DNA of 64,000 nt. Source: Gracilaria domingensis. Its lineage: Eukaryota; Rhodophyta; Florideophyceae; Gracilariales; Gracilariaceae. Below the pieces are notes generated by a model that was not told the DNA's origin, searched no databases, and saw nothing but the letters and a program-made list of their open reading frames with translations. The stretch spans positions 1 through 64,000 of the forward strand of contig VCMS01000145.1 of NCBI GenBank assembly GCA_022539475.1. Reading direction: 5' to 3'. A program made the translations under genes and the position numbers. Within the stretch, counting starts at the first letter, position 1, and every line of letters begins with the position of its first letter. Of this stretch, positions 12,241 to 22,214 are shown piece after piece.

Positions 12241-13777
12241 TTTTTGTGGACGAATAGCGCGGGTGGTGACAACCCGACTGCAGAAACGAAACACCATGGA
12301 GTACCAGCCGTCGTGCTGTTGTTGACGGCAACGTAGCGTTCTGTTGTTGCTAGCGTATGGTAGGCAGCAAAGATCAGCAGCCCTGTGACAGAAAACTAGA
12401 GTAGTCCACAGCTGGGCGGGGAGCGAAAGAACGCAAAGGGTGCGCAAACGTCAACCTAAGTTCGTCGGAACTGTGTACTGGTAGTTGCAAGCGACGGCGT
12501 GGAAGTGCAAGCGAGCCCAAGACAGGCCAGCACGACTAGCCGCGTAGAGACGAGTTGCGAAGCGGGAGACCAAGCCGCTCACTGTTGGGTTGAATGTAGG
12601 AAGGTTGATGGCAAGGGGGAGCAGACTGCTCTGAAGGGTGGTGGGGGTTTGCCAAAGGAAGTGTGTGTGAGGTCGTCAAGGTGGTCTGCCCCCTCCAGAT
12701 TTTGGAGACCACCGCTCTTCGGAGGGGGGTTTATATAAAGAAATGAGCCATTGAATAATCTCAAAGAATGCATACTAGTCGTATTTCTAATCTAAGGGTT
12801 CACTAGTTACTACTTGTATATTTATGTCTTGTGTGGGTTTCTTGATTGGTTCCTCCCACAACTGCTGTTTTGATGCGGTCATAACCACCTGGCCATAATG
12901 AGTCTGTTGACCGTCTCTTTATAGACGCGAAGCAGCTTCTCATTGAGACAGGTCAGGTCGCGTGTGCCTTCCATTCCACAGAAAAATTGTTCGAAATTCC
13001 ATTAGTTTTGCCCGAATCTATGAGTCGTTTCCATTTGATTGATGACATGTAAGGTTATCTCCTTGTTGACAAGTAATAATTCCTTTCCATGGGACATGTC
13101 ACCGACATGTCCTCAGCTGTTTTGTTCGTAATGGTTTGTCAACAAGACATTAATTCCTTCCCAACAATTTCTTGTTGAAAATTAATCAATTTCCCTAATT
13201 AATTGTCAGTTCCTTCCCAATGCATTGGTGGATTAATGTCTCAGGTGCACCCAGTAAATTGCCACGTGGCCACCACTCTGTCAACTGCTGAGTGGTGCTG
13301 CACATATACCTGCATCACGCCATCCGACTGTCTTCGTCACCTTGCAGACATCCCACCGAGTCGCTGCAGCCACCCTTGCACCTATCGTTTATCCTGCCAC
13401 CTCCCATGCCACGCCGTACCCGCTCAGTCCTCGATGTAGAGGCAGAGGAGGCCTCCATCGTGGACGAGATTCACGAAATTCTCTTCAACGTCACGTACGA
13501 TTACCGCACGGGCTATATTGCTGGCTTCCGCGACGCCGTTTTCAGGATCCGCGCCGCGCTATAGGAGCTAATTCGCGCCGCCGAATCCGTAGGAACTGGA
13601 GACGTGCCGTTGACTCGTATTACCCTGAATGGTGTGCGTCGTATTCAGCCTTGAGTCCGCCCTAATTGCTTGATACTGAGGGCTTCCTGCTGCTTCTAGT
13701 AAAAATCTGCTCTCTTTGCGTAACGGACGCTCCTCTTCAATGCTTCTCCACACGCCCTTCTGCGCTGCATCTTCACA
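12232..13777 (-). repeat. Gypsy-A LTR, right copy (5' LTR of the minus-strand element)
   Basis: Direct repeat of 4068-5747, with a TATA element (TTTATATAAA) at about 12729-12738. The presumed gag start codon lies at or just inside its inner edge near 12240, so the primer-binding site is hard to place. TGGTACCCCCAGCAGGG on the element strand just inside the edge is a candidate, with low confidence. Confidence 0.8.
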
Positions 13778-13860
13778 CTAATCATTGCATTTACGATAGA
13801 AATGCAATCAGTTTCCAGGCTTGCATCCAGCTTACAAGTGCAAGGGCTTGACCGTTTCTC

Positions 13861-15234
13861 ATGTCGTTCACTACCGACAATCACCGACGCAATCGCTGGG
13901 AAACGTTCAAGACGCACTCAATAATGACCGAAGCAACTACCCCGCATTCCGAGATTCTTGCAAATGCTTCAGCACCTCATCACCCGCCAAGCTCTCTGAA
14001 CGAAGCTCTCCATACTCTACAGCAAAAAAAGGTGAATAATGAGTACTGCAGACGTGCTTTGAAAGTAGTGAAAGTGGTGGGAGCTCAAAACGCAAAGCGA
14101 GCTACGAAACTTCAACTCATAGCAACAAAAATGGTCCAGCGTTGCCTTGCATATGAAGAGCTAAAAAGGGCAGTCAAAGATCTACCTGACGAGGCTGAGC
14201 TAATTCAGACTTTCGTAACAAACTGTCCACTACAACCGTTCGAATTGATCGCAACAGTGGTGACGAGGAAGTTTGCAATTACATTCGCGGAGATGTCCCA
14301 GTTGTAGAAGATGGAATGGTTCGCATTGGATACCCGTGAACCACAGCACCTCATGAAACTGCCCAACGTGGTGATACTAGATCACCTAATTTCGAAGCAT
14401 CCGAGTATTGTAGACTTTTGCATGTACTTGCGGACCCTTGTATGACCGCTACTCGACAAAAACTCATGGAGTGCATGAGCTGAACGGAATTGGACCAACA
14501 ACATGAAGATCCCTGGTGTGAAAGAATAGCTCCTTTGTTCAATGATACTCTGTTCACGCCTACTGCAAATACTGTTCTTTCTGGCGGTGTTTCACTGAGC
14601 GATATTTGCCAAATTGACCCATTACAGCGACCATATTATCGAGAGGGAGGTGTGTTGAAGCGCAAATTTGCGGTTCAAGAGTCAGTACGGAATTTGTTTG
14701 GCGCGGTACGAGGGTACTGGTCAGGGAGATTCTGATGCCTTTCCTTCTTATGCGAATGGTATGACCTACATTATGTATGCCTTTTGTTTTCTTAAGCTGC
14801 ATCCTGTTCTGCAACCCCTTGCCACAAGAGCTTTAGAAGCAGATACTCAGCGGGAAGAAGGGGTTGGTGCTGGAATCTCACCATATGGATATGGCGGTAA
14901 TACAGTTAGTCGTAGTCACCAGTCATCGCGCCGTAATACTCGTGACGTTAACATAGTTGGTATGGATGGACTGTTGTCGGCTTTATCAAGAAAGCAGAAT
15001 GCGAGTACAGAGGAAGATGATGAGCTAAAAAGGCGCACATTACAGCTTGAAATGTTTGAAGCTCATGCTCGCCACACAACGTCAGCGCTGGAAGCAATTG
15101 GAAAAGCTATGAGTATGATGGATCAAGCAACAACTGAGGAAGACAAGGCGTTCTTTAAACGTGTTCTCGATAAGATAAAGGCTAATCTTGATTGTGGCGC
15201 AGCGATGCTGGCTGGATCGAAAGCATCTGTATGA
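13861..15234 (+). pseudogene. Broken gene for an unrecognised, possibly transposon-accessory protein
   Basis: Three consecutive ORF pieces in changing frames (13861-14307, 14490-14735, 14668-15234) read like one decayed protein. The middle part (PWCERIAPLFNDT ... YREGGVLKRKFAV) changes frame into ARYEGTGQGDSDAFPSYANG. This resembles, in general style only, the DNA-binding accessory ORFs that accompany Harbinger-type transposons. The C-terminal 80 residues are charged and helical (DDELKRRTLQLEMFEAHARH), probably a coiled coil. At least two frame changes and an in-frame stop are present. It starts about 80 bp outside the gypsy-A LTR. A host gene of unknown function is an equal alternative. Confidence 0.4.
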
Positions 15235-15587
15235 GACCTTGAGATTTTGTCAAACCGGCCTCGATCTCAATACAAACTCCCTTTCGCTCGCCGTACACCT
15301 TAGCGAACTGAAGTTAGCCTTGCCGCAACCAGTGGCCCCTGATTGATTGGCATCGTGGGTTTGCTGCATAAGTAAGTGTGGAAATGGTTCAAGGGTCCCC
15401 AATTGCTACACAGGTGGATTCTTAGTTCCAGCTTACAGGGAAAAGTAACACCATTGGGGGGTTCTTAAGCAAGACGTACTGTTGCAGTCTTCTCCACCCC
15501 GTACGACAACACAATTGGTCTCACTTCGACCTCCGCCGAAAGCACTTGTTTCCACCACCATGCAGCCGTCTATCGCATCGATGAGAT
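15235..15587. other. No supported gene
   Basis: Spacer between two broken genes. No motif or repeat was seen. Confidence 0.5.
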
Positions 15588-16600
15588 ATGCTCGGAAACC
15601 AAGTGTTTGTCATATCATCCATCAAGCAATACATCACGTTCTTTATCTCGTCGCTCCCAGCGGCAGAAGAAACCGCGCTCGCGCACTCTAAGACCAGCAC
15701 GCTAGGCGGAAAGCGCGCCAACGCCGCCGTGGCGGCCGCAAAGTCGGAATACGCGCTCTCCGTGCATCTGCTGTCCGCGATTGGACCGGATGGCACCCTT
15801 AGCTATTGAACACGTCGCGGCAGTATAACGTGGATGTCTCGCAGATGCAGCTGATAGACGAGGCCAGCACGGGCACTGCCGTGATTCTGCTCGACGCGCA
15901 TAGCGGCGAGAATCGAATCGTTGTGGCACCCGGTGCGAACAACCTCGTGAGCGCAGCCATGTGTGAACGCGTGTACGACTGGCTGCCGGCAGCCGTGGTT
16001 GTTCTTCACCTGGAGATAGTGCACAACATGGTTCAGAAGGTAGCGGTGGACGCGCGTTTCTCAACAACAGCCTGGTGGTGTTCAATCCTGGTCCCGTGCC
16101 CGCATCCAAATCCTCCTGTTCGATCGCACCGCATCAGTCTGGACGCACACGCACGTGATCATCATGACCGAAATCGAGATTGAGCAACTTTGCGGCGTGA
16201 AGCTGTAAATGGCGCGAGCTCAATCGACTTGCGTGGCCGACGCATGCGCGGTGGCCATATCCGGCGTTCAGAAAGCTGTGCGACGCGGACGTGAAGCTGG
16301 TGCTGACGCTAGGGAAATACGGCGTGGTGTACTCCGAGCACGAGACCAGCCTGCAGCACCAGCTCGCAGTGGGCGCGGAGGCGGTGGTGGAAACGACGGG
16401 CGCCGACGACACCCTGACGGGCTACTTGGTGCCCGCGCTCAGCGCGCAGCTGCCGCTCACAACGTGCGTGCGGATGGCCGTGGCGGCGGCCGGGGCGTGC
16501 GTGAGCAAGCGCGGCGCGGCCGGTTCCATCCCGCGCATCACGCCAGTGCGCCGAGTCCTCGGCGCCATGGCGCGCCGTCGTGACGCGCGCGCGGCTGCCA
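15588..16600 (+). pseudogene. Ribokinase (PfkB family) pseudogene
   Basis: PfkB sugar-kinase motifs appear in the right order across several frames. The first part (15588-15806) has SLPAAEETALAHSKTSTLGG then KRANAAVAAAK and VHLLSAIGPDG, the N-terminal PfkB signature with Arg where the usual GGKGANxA has Gly. The second (from 15806) has QYNVDVSQMQLIDEASTGTA and ENRIVVAPGANNLV. Further frames give VVFNPGPVPASKSS (about 16075), TEIEIEQLCGVKL (about 16170) and VETTGADDTLTGYLVPAL (about 16390), the catalytic PfkB signature 2 with the usual GAGD changed to GADD. MAVAAAGACVSKRGAAGSIP follows. At least four frame changes and a stop show it is dead. Ribokinase phosphorylates D-ribose to ribose-5-phosphate. 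The 3' half lies in a very GC-rich stretch. Confidence 0.85.
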
Positions 16601-17588
16601 GTGTAAGCGCCCCGCGTCGCCCAATCAGCGCACACGTGGCGCGCGCTTTTTTGCAACGGCTTGCACGCGTGTGCTGGGCGTGCAGATAGCCACGCGCGCC
16701 AGTCGTGGCAGCGCCGCTGCTGCCACGGCGCGCGCGGCGTTTGCTTCTGATGCTTGCGCGCCCGCGCCGCTTCAAGCCGCCCACCGAGTCCAACCACCCT
16801 GCTTCCAGCTCGCATCGCTCCTGCCTTCATGCCGGCCTGCGCGCCTCGACCCGCCCTCCTCCGACCTCCCCGCTGCCGCGGTCCGCAATGTCAATGCCCC
16901 CCCTTGCCCCCTTGTTCGCGCGTCGCGCGGTAGCGTGTTTAGGTATACCTGTGTGTCGCTGTCGCTGCCTACGCTGCGCTCATCCCCCGTTGTGGCTATT
17001 ATCTATCGCGTACGTAAGCGCTGCTGCGTAGCTGCCGACGTCTGAATATCCTACGACGTCGAGCCTTCTGCACACACACACCCTTTATGAGAGACCCCGC
17101 CACCTCTTTCCCCTCCCACCCCAATACCCCCGCCTCGCCCCCGAAGCCCGTAGCCGAACAAAGCCCCGCATGCTCCAACGCCGCGTCCCTCTCGAGTGAA
17201 ACCTCCTGGATACAAACAGCGCTGTCAAGCAGAACCTTGACAACACAATGGCGAACATCCCGCACCGGCATTCCCTCTTCGAAACCCCTCACTTCCGCTC
17301 TGCACCCGATGCACCACCCCGTATAGAACCGATCAGACCCTATACGTCTGCCACGGCCATCTAACCCATAACACCTGCTGAATACGTAATTCCACAACCT
17401 ACTCCTGTCATCATCTCACCCTGACATCATCAAGGCGTTCAAGTGCAACCCGTATTACGAGCTAAGTCGAACCAGATATTACGCCCAATGTCGCAACACT
17501 TCTCCCCGACTGCCGCACCTTCTGCCCGCTCTCACATCACTTCTTCCGACGTCAACGCCACAACTTCTATCCACCCAATCGCATCCAA
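16601..17588. other. GC-rich stretch without a supported gene
   Basis: ORFs are open on both strands (for example 16999-17397 minus, 16671-17045 plus) because GC content is high to about 17,030. None shows a domain. CT-rich sequence follows at 17,060-17,590. Confidence 0.45.
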
Positions 17589-18975
17589 ATGCCATCCATT
17601 CCTTATCTTCCGTGTCATTCAATCAACCGTCTCGACCTTCCAGTGTTACTGGTCTATCAAAATTTGCAAACTGTAATCCCGTTGAACCCAATCGTCATAC
17701 CATACGTAATGTATCGCCATCGTCTTCTTCCCAACCTACAAGACGACAACGTAACATCGTCGACCAACGCAACACCGTCGAGCGAAGCACAAGCAATCGC
17801 TGGGGGCGCTTTGCTTCCCATGTTGCGCAGCAGCCCTGTGGCGGTTGCTCGCTCTACGACAGAAGTCGGACGGTCAAAGCAACAAACGACTCCGGTTTCC
17901 ATGCTTGTTGGTAAAAAGGTGAAGGATATTATTTCGCGAAACTCGCCGACAAAAAGTGTTGGTAATCCAACGGAAGACAAGGAACATCCAGAAACTATGG
18001 CCAAGGACAAAGAATCGTCTCCCAAGCCCGACAAAAAGAGGAAGAGGAGAAATATTACGTGGGCTACACCCGAGAAGCTCGAAGAAGTTCGTTTTATTGA
18101 CACTCGCGCCCAGCTGATCAAGTTTTGGGACCCAGACTTTCAGATTACCTTACCATTTGCGCAGACTACGTTGCAAATGTTTCAGGCTGCGCAACAAGTG
18201 GAGTCATTCGCACAACGCAGTGGCGCAGGTGATTATAAGAATGCTAAAGGTGGTATTCAGATAAGAAGGAAGCCGAAGCTGTTTACATTTCAAGAGGGTA
18301 CAAAGCGAGAACATGAAATGGAATTGGAACGAGCGAGATAGGCCCTCGAAGAGCAGAAGAGGACACTTGATTCAATGAGCCCCAAGCAACCATGGCGGAG
18401 GCCACTAGCAATTGTACTAGCAGCAGAATGTCGCAAGAACCGTGCTGAAATAGAAGACTACAATGTAGTCGATGGAGAACAACCTCCTTCTGTGAATTAC
18501 GACGACCCAAATCGCACATCTCCGCAGTCTCCAATTCAAGGGAGTCAAAGTTCTCGTAGGTCTTGTTTTGCTGAGATTCTAGTTATTCCTCTTTCCGACG
18601 GAAGCACCAGAGAAGAAGGAAACCTCTCGTCTCAAACCCCACTCTACACTTTACAACAGGATGTACAGGAGTACTATGGTACATCAAACTCGAATTCATA
18701 CGGAGGAAATCTAGATTCCTTAAATTATGAGAACCCCACGAATCTGGCAAGTACTGGTAACCAGAGTTTCGGTTCGCGCAATATTGGGACACAAACTGAT
18801 GATCGAAATGCTCAGGGTAACTACAGGGAGGGCACGAAGGAGACGAACAACTATCAATCCTATCCTCGGAATTGACCCTGCAGGTGTTCAACACATCTTG
18901 GCTGTGCTCAACGAATCAGGAGTACTAAAGCCTAAGCTAAGGAAAGCGGCAAAACTGTTCTCTTCAATGTTGGTA
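17589..18975 (+). pseudogene. Broken gene for a protein with a PNUTS-like segment
   Basis: One frame runs 17589-18875 with a single in-frame TAG at 18339-18341, inside a charged helix (HEMELERAR, stop, ALEEQKRTLDSM). Near the C-terminus the sense changes frame to ILGIDPAGVQHILAVLNESG, at about 18860-18925. The segment KRKRRNITWATPEKLEEVRF followed by IDTR resembles the PP1-docking region of PNUTS-type nuclear regulators (basic, V/I-x-W, KL-x-x-VR-x-F). Ser/Pro/Gln/Asn-rich disordered sequence surrounds it. The similarity is from memory of the motif and is modest. Two lesions favour a pseudogene; a sequencing error at either site is possible. Confidence 0.4.
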
Positions 18976-19184
18976 ATTCTCAAGTGTACGGTCGTTTCAT
19001 TCTTCACTTTGGTTCTCTGGCGGCGAACGCGCCTCCTCTAACCGTCGGGCAAACAATCAAGTGCTCGGTACACTATGAGAACAGAAGCAGGGTTGCACCT
19101 AATCGCAACCCCAATACGTACCAAACACACCAGAGTCGAGCGCTCTGCTTCGTAATGAATACCATTCTTTCTAATCTCATTCGT
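18976..19184. other. Spacer, nothing seen
   Basis: Between the broken gene on the plus strand and the tail-to-tail Harbinger transposase. No terminal inverted repeat of the Harbinger element was recognised here. Confidence 0.4.
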
Positions 19185-21311
19185 TTACCTTCTCCTAACA
19201 AGTCCCATTCGTTGGAGTTTTTCAGCGATATTATCACGTAAATCCGATCTTTCCCTCCGCCTATTTCTAGATCTAACATTGTCCCTCTCCAAATGACAGA
19301 GATCTTGGAAGTGAATGACAGGAATACCTGAAACAAAGTTGTCTTCATGATGTGGAGGCACCTCAAAGACGGCACTTTCTGCATTATCAATAATAAAGTT
19401 ATGCAGTTTACAAGCCACCATAATAATCAAAGTACATTTTGGCAGGGCATATCGAAGCGCAGACCAAAAGATGCCAAACCTAGACACAAGTATTCCAAAG
19501 GCTTGCTCAACACAGACACGACAAGAGGGATGATACGAATTGAAAGAATCCTCCTTCAGCAACAAATTCTTTCCGGGATATGGAGTCACAATTCTGTGCT
19601 CATTTGAGTACGCGTCATCGCCAAGAACGGCCGCCCAATTAGGCAGCGTATCCCCTTTCAGTACGTTATAAAGTTCTGTGGCGCAGAGAGCTGTAGCATC
19701 ATGAGTTCCACCAGCATGCCCGGCTGATACAAAGCAGAACTTGTAGTTTGCTTGTACAGCAGCTTGAACGCATATTGCAAAGAAACCTTTCCTATTAAAA
19801 TAATTCTTTGGATCAGATACATAACGTAGTTGGGGACGACGAATTTCGATAGCTATTCCATCAATGGCTGCAATAACTCCATCGAATGGACTTTTTCTCA
19901 TTTCTTGAAACTGTCTGGCGTTTGCTTTGCACTCTTCTTCTGTGGGTGGAAAGACGATTCGCGGCAAATGCTTGTCCAGTGCAAGAAGTGTTTCATTAAA
20001 AATAGAATACACTGTAGACTCTGAGATACCATAGGGCCAGCCGACATCCAAATAACTTGCTCCAGCAAGCAGTTGCATAGTAACGCAAAGTGTGGAGCAA
20101 TCTTACGAGTGGGCAAACCAGAGCCGCGTCGCGGAAAGTGCCCCGACGGGGTGTTCGAGCCCCGCTCCCTATAAGGGTAGGGACGGCGATAGAACCCTCC
20201 GGTAGGGCTGACACAGGCCGGGTGTAAATCCAGGCAGCCCCGTCCTGGGCGTGCAGCCGGAGGTGGGGGTGGGTTAGAATCGGCGTGAGATCCGAGCTGT
20301 TAGGCGAGCCACGTCAAGTGGGATATCCAGGCCAACGGTGTTGGGCAAAGGGGGCAAATTACGAACCGCGCAGCGGTGCACTGACTCTCGAGGTCAAGAA
20401 ATATTCCCAGACAATGTGCGCCAAACCTGTATAACAGGGCAGAGTGATAGGAGCCGTATGACGGAAAAAATAACAAGAAAATAAAAGAAAAGATACCGTA
20501 ACGACGGTCTAGAACTCCTGAGTGGTAGAGGTCGGATGACTAGCCCGGGATCGCGGCGGTTTGCCCGGTAAGGGACGAAGACCGTTCGCAAGCGGCAAGA
20601 AAGTCAGAGCCAGAAGCCTCCTTGAGGTTTACTTCCCGTGCAGTGGCGGCAAGTGCCGCCACTTGTATACGGCACTTGAAAATATCAATTAAAATATCTA
20701 ACTATCCGGCGCTGCCGGCCAACACACTACAGGTGTGCAGCCGTGGCAGGCTTGCCACGGTGCACCCGCTATTGGGCCAACTCAGCACACGTGTGCAGAA
20801 ACGCTACCCTTCCTAGGCATATCCCAAAATGGGCAATTGCCACGATGCCTTCTCATAAATGAGGTGGCGAAGCCGGTAACGGATCAACAAACTATGACAA
20901 GCACCTCAGTGTATCCCTGTTCAGGGCGTTTTGCTCTACACAAAGCATAACGTCTACGAAAAGAGAAGGAGCTATGTAGCTCATTTCTCGTTGCCTGCGT
21001 CTGAGAGATATGTAAATAAGGCTTTGCAGAGACGTGAACTGTTTCTTCGATACTCGATACATACGCCGAAACATGAACTCCGTCAAAGTGGCAATATGCT
21101 GCACGGAGTTAGATCGAGTTCGTGCTTGGACAACACGCAAATCATGAGAGTCATCGTCAGTTGAACAGGACACGGCAGTCCATAGGAGATGCATCGCGAT
21201 CGTAACATTTAGCGCATGGTATGCCTTCTGTTTTTGTATACGTTCGTTTTCACGGCGTTTGCGTGAGAGCAAAATCGGTTTCTTGTTGCTGTCAGAGATC
21301 CACGAAGACAT
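19185..21311 (-). pseudogene. PIF/Harbinger transposase, split by an 852-bp insertion
   Basis: The N-terminal part is 21311-20945: a basic start, then TEFMFRRMYRVSKKQFTSLQ and EMSYIAPSLFVDVML. The C-terminal part is 20086-19185. It contains the helix-turn-helix-like ASYLDVGWPYGISESTVYS, then the catalytic DDE_Tnp_4 core: AAIDGIAIEI (first Asp), GTHDATAL (second Asp), LGDDAYSNE, and CRVCVEQAFGILVSRFGIFW (Glu). The C-terminal tail is basic. Both parts are open and in frame with each other once the insertion at 20090-20941 and one AAA copy are set aside, about 425 residues in all, a normal family length. The insertion is therefore the only visible lesion. The usual Myb/SANT partner ORF is not evident on this strand nearby; the broken plus-strand gene at 13.9-15.2 kb is a weak candidate. 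Confidence 0.9.
20090..20941. mobile_element. Nonautonomous TIR insertion with GTGTNGAG ends, copy 1
   Basis: It begins GTGTGGAGCAATC and ends GTTTTGCTCTACAC, imperfect terminal inverted repeats sharing GTGTRGAGCAA. It is flanked by AAA on both sides, a 3-bp target duplication, and lies in the Harbinger transposase. The 852 bp hold no ORF of note. The left half is GC-rich with many short inverted repeats, such as CCCCGACGGGG. It shares two internal blocks with copy 2 at 50266: CGAGCCCCGCTCCCTATAAG, and GGCCGGGTGTAA about 65-70 bp further on. It is nonautonomous and of unknown superfamily; 3-bp duplications are known in Harbinger, CACTA and Academ elements. Confidence 0.8.
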
Positions 21312-21526
21312 ACTCGAGGATGTTGTGATGCGCTCTCCTCATGACTACCTGCGAGCAAACTGTTCACAAAGCCTCAAACTGATGTAACCATTGTGCGCAG
21401 GAAATGGGGAAATTGTTTTCCTTTCCAGTTTTTTTTGAGATTTACAAACTCATATTACGGCCCTAAATTTAGAGTTATTTTAGAGAACATTCTGTGCATC
21501 AAGTTGCCAAAGTGTATCGCTGTTAA
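21312..21526. other. Spacer, nothing seen
   Basis: Presumed upstream end of the Harbinger element. No clear terminal repeat was found. Confidence 0.4.
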
Positions 21527-21864
21527 CCCTTTTGGGACTCAAAGTTCTTATGTCTAGTAAGCTAGAAATAAGAAATAGCCAATGAGAAGGAAAGAAATGG
21601 CTCGATCAGGCGGCTGACGTAGAGCGGTGTAACAAACCATGTTGATTAAAATACACGTGGTACTCGAGTTCGAATATTATTGGTTTGATTTCAAACCGAT
21701 TGAATTCATAGCCAATTGAGAAGATGTTTTGCTTATGTCTAGTGAGCTAGACATAAGCCAAGCAGACAAGTGGCGCGCTGACAACGATTAGTTATAGCGA
21801 CTACCCAATCATGTTGCCCGCTTATTTCTAGGTCACTAGACATAAGCAAACCGTCTCAAAAGGG
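21527..21864. mobile_element. piggyBac-like MITE with three internal hairpins
   Basis: The ends are CCCTTTTGGGAC and GTCTCAAAAGGG, an 11-of-12 inverted match. They are flanked by TTAA (21523-21526) and TTAT (21865-21868). TTAA with CCCTTT ends is the piggyBac pattern. The 338 bp are noncoding and carry three near-identical hairpins of the form CTTATGTCTAG-4 nt-CTAGACATAAG at 21547-21572, 21731-21758 and 21820-21847. Confidence 0.65.
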
Positions 21865-21868
21865 TTAT

Positions 21869-22214
21869 TCCACTGGAAAATGCAAGAAATGAAGAAACTA
21901 ATAGAAGTTGAAAAAGAGACGTCTGCGTTTTAGTCGAAGTAAATTAAGCGCTATTATATATTTTGCATAGAGACACGTAATAATGTAAGTTTCAATAATT
22001 CAGTGACGTTACGAGATACGAAAATGTGCACAATACAGAAAATTGCGGGAGAGAGATGCATATTCAAATATGACAATCCGATATAGAACTTGTAGAGTTC
22101 TGTACTTCACAAATTTAACTACTATCTTCTAAATTATCAGATACGTAGTCAGAACTTATCAAAAACAACAATCAAAAATATTTTAATGCACATTAGGAAA
22201 AATAGGATGAATTA
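21869..22214. other. AT-rich spacer, nothing seen
   Basis: Low-complexity AT-rich sequence downstream of the minus-strand gene. No ORF or repeat is supported. Confidence 0.5.

Larger units (their letters stand above)
4068..13777 (-). mobile_element. Ty3/gypsy LTR retrotransposon, nearly whole (gypsy-A)
   Basis: About 9.7 kb on the minus strand, with direct LTRs at each end and gag, protease, RT, RNase H and integrase in between. Protease-RT-RNase H-integrase is the Ty3/gypsy order. Pol is one long open frame and the gag-protease part carries about one break, so the copy looks nearly whole and fairly young. The gag-protease frame overlaps pol by about 90 nt in a +1 relation, which fits the programmed frameshifting known in Ty3 relatives. 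I see no convincing target duplication; left flank CTATTGGG and right flank CTAAT do not match. A related fragment lies at 36.5-37.7 kb. Confidence 0.9.

Noticed and set aside
4060-13785. Target-site duplication of gypsy-A
   Set aside because: The flanks CTATTGGG and CTAAT share only a weak match. The uncertain LTR edges make any call unreliable.
16999-17397. 132-codon minus-strand ORF
   Set aside because: It lies in GC- and CT-biased sequence that is open on both strands; no domain.
20090-20941. Group II intron (starts GTGTG, ends AC, contains GAGCCGTATGACGG)
   Set aside because: The ends are inverted repeats of each other with a 3-bp target duplication, and the GAGCCGTATG stretch is not followed by the pairing strand of a domain V.
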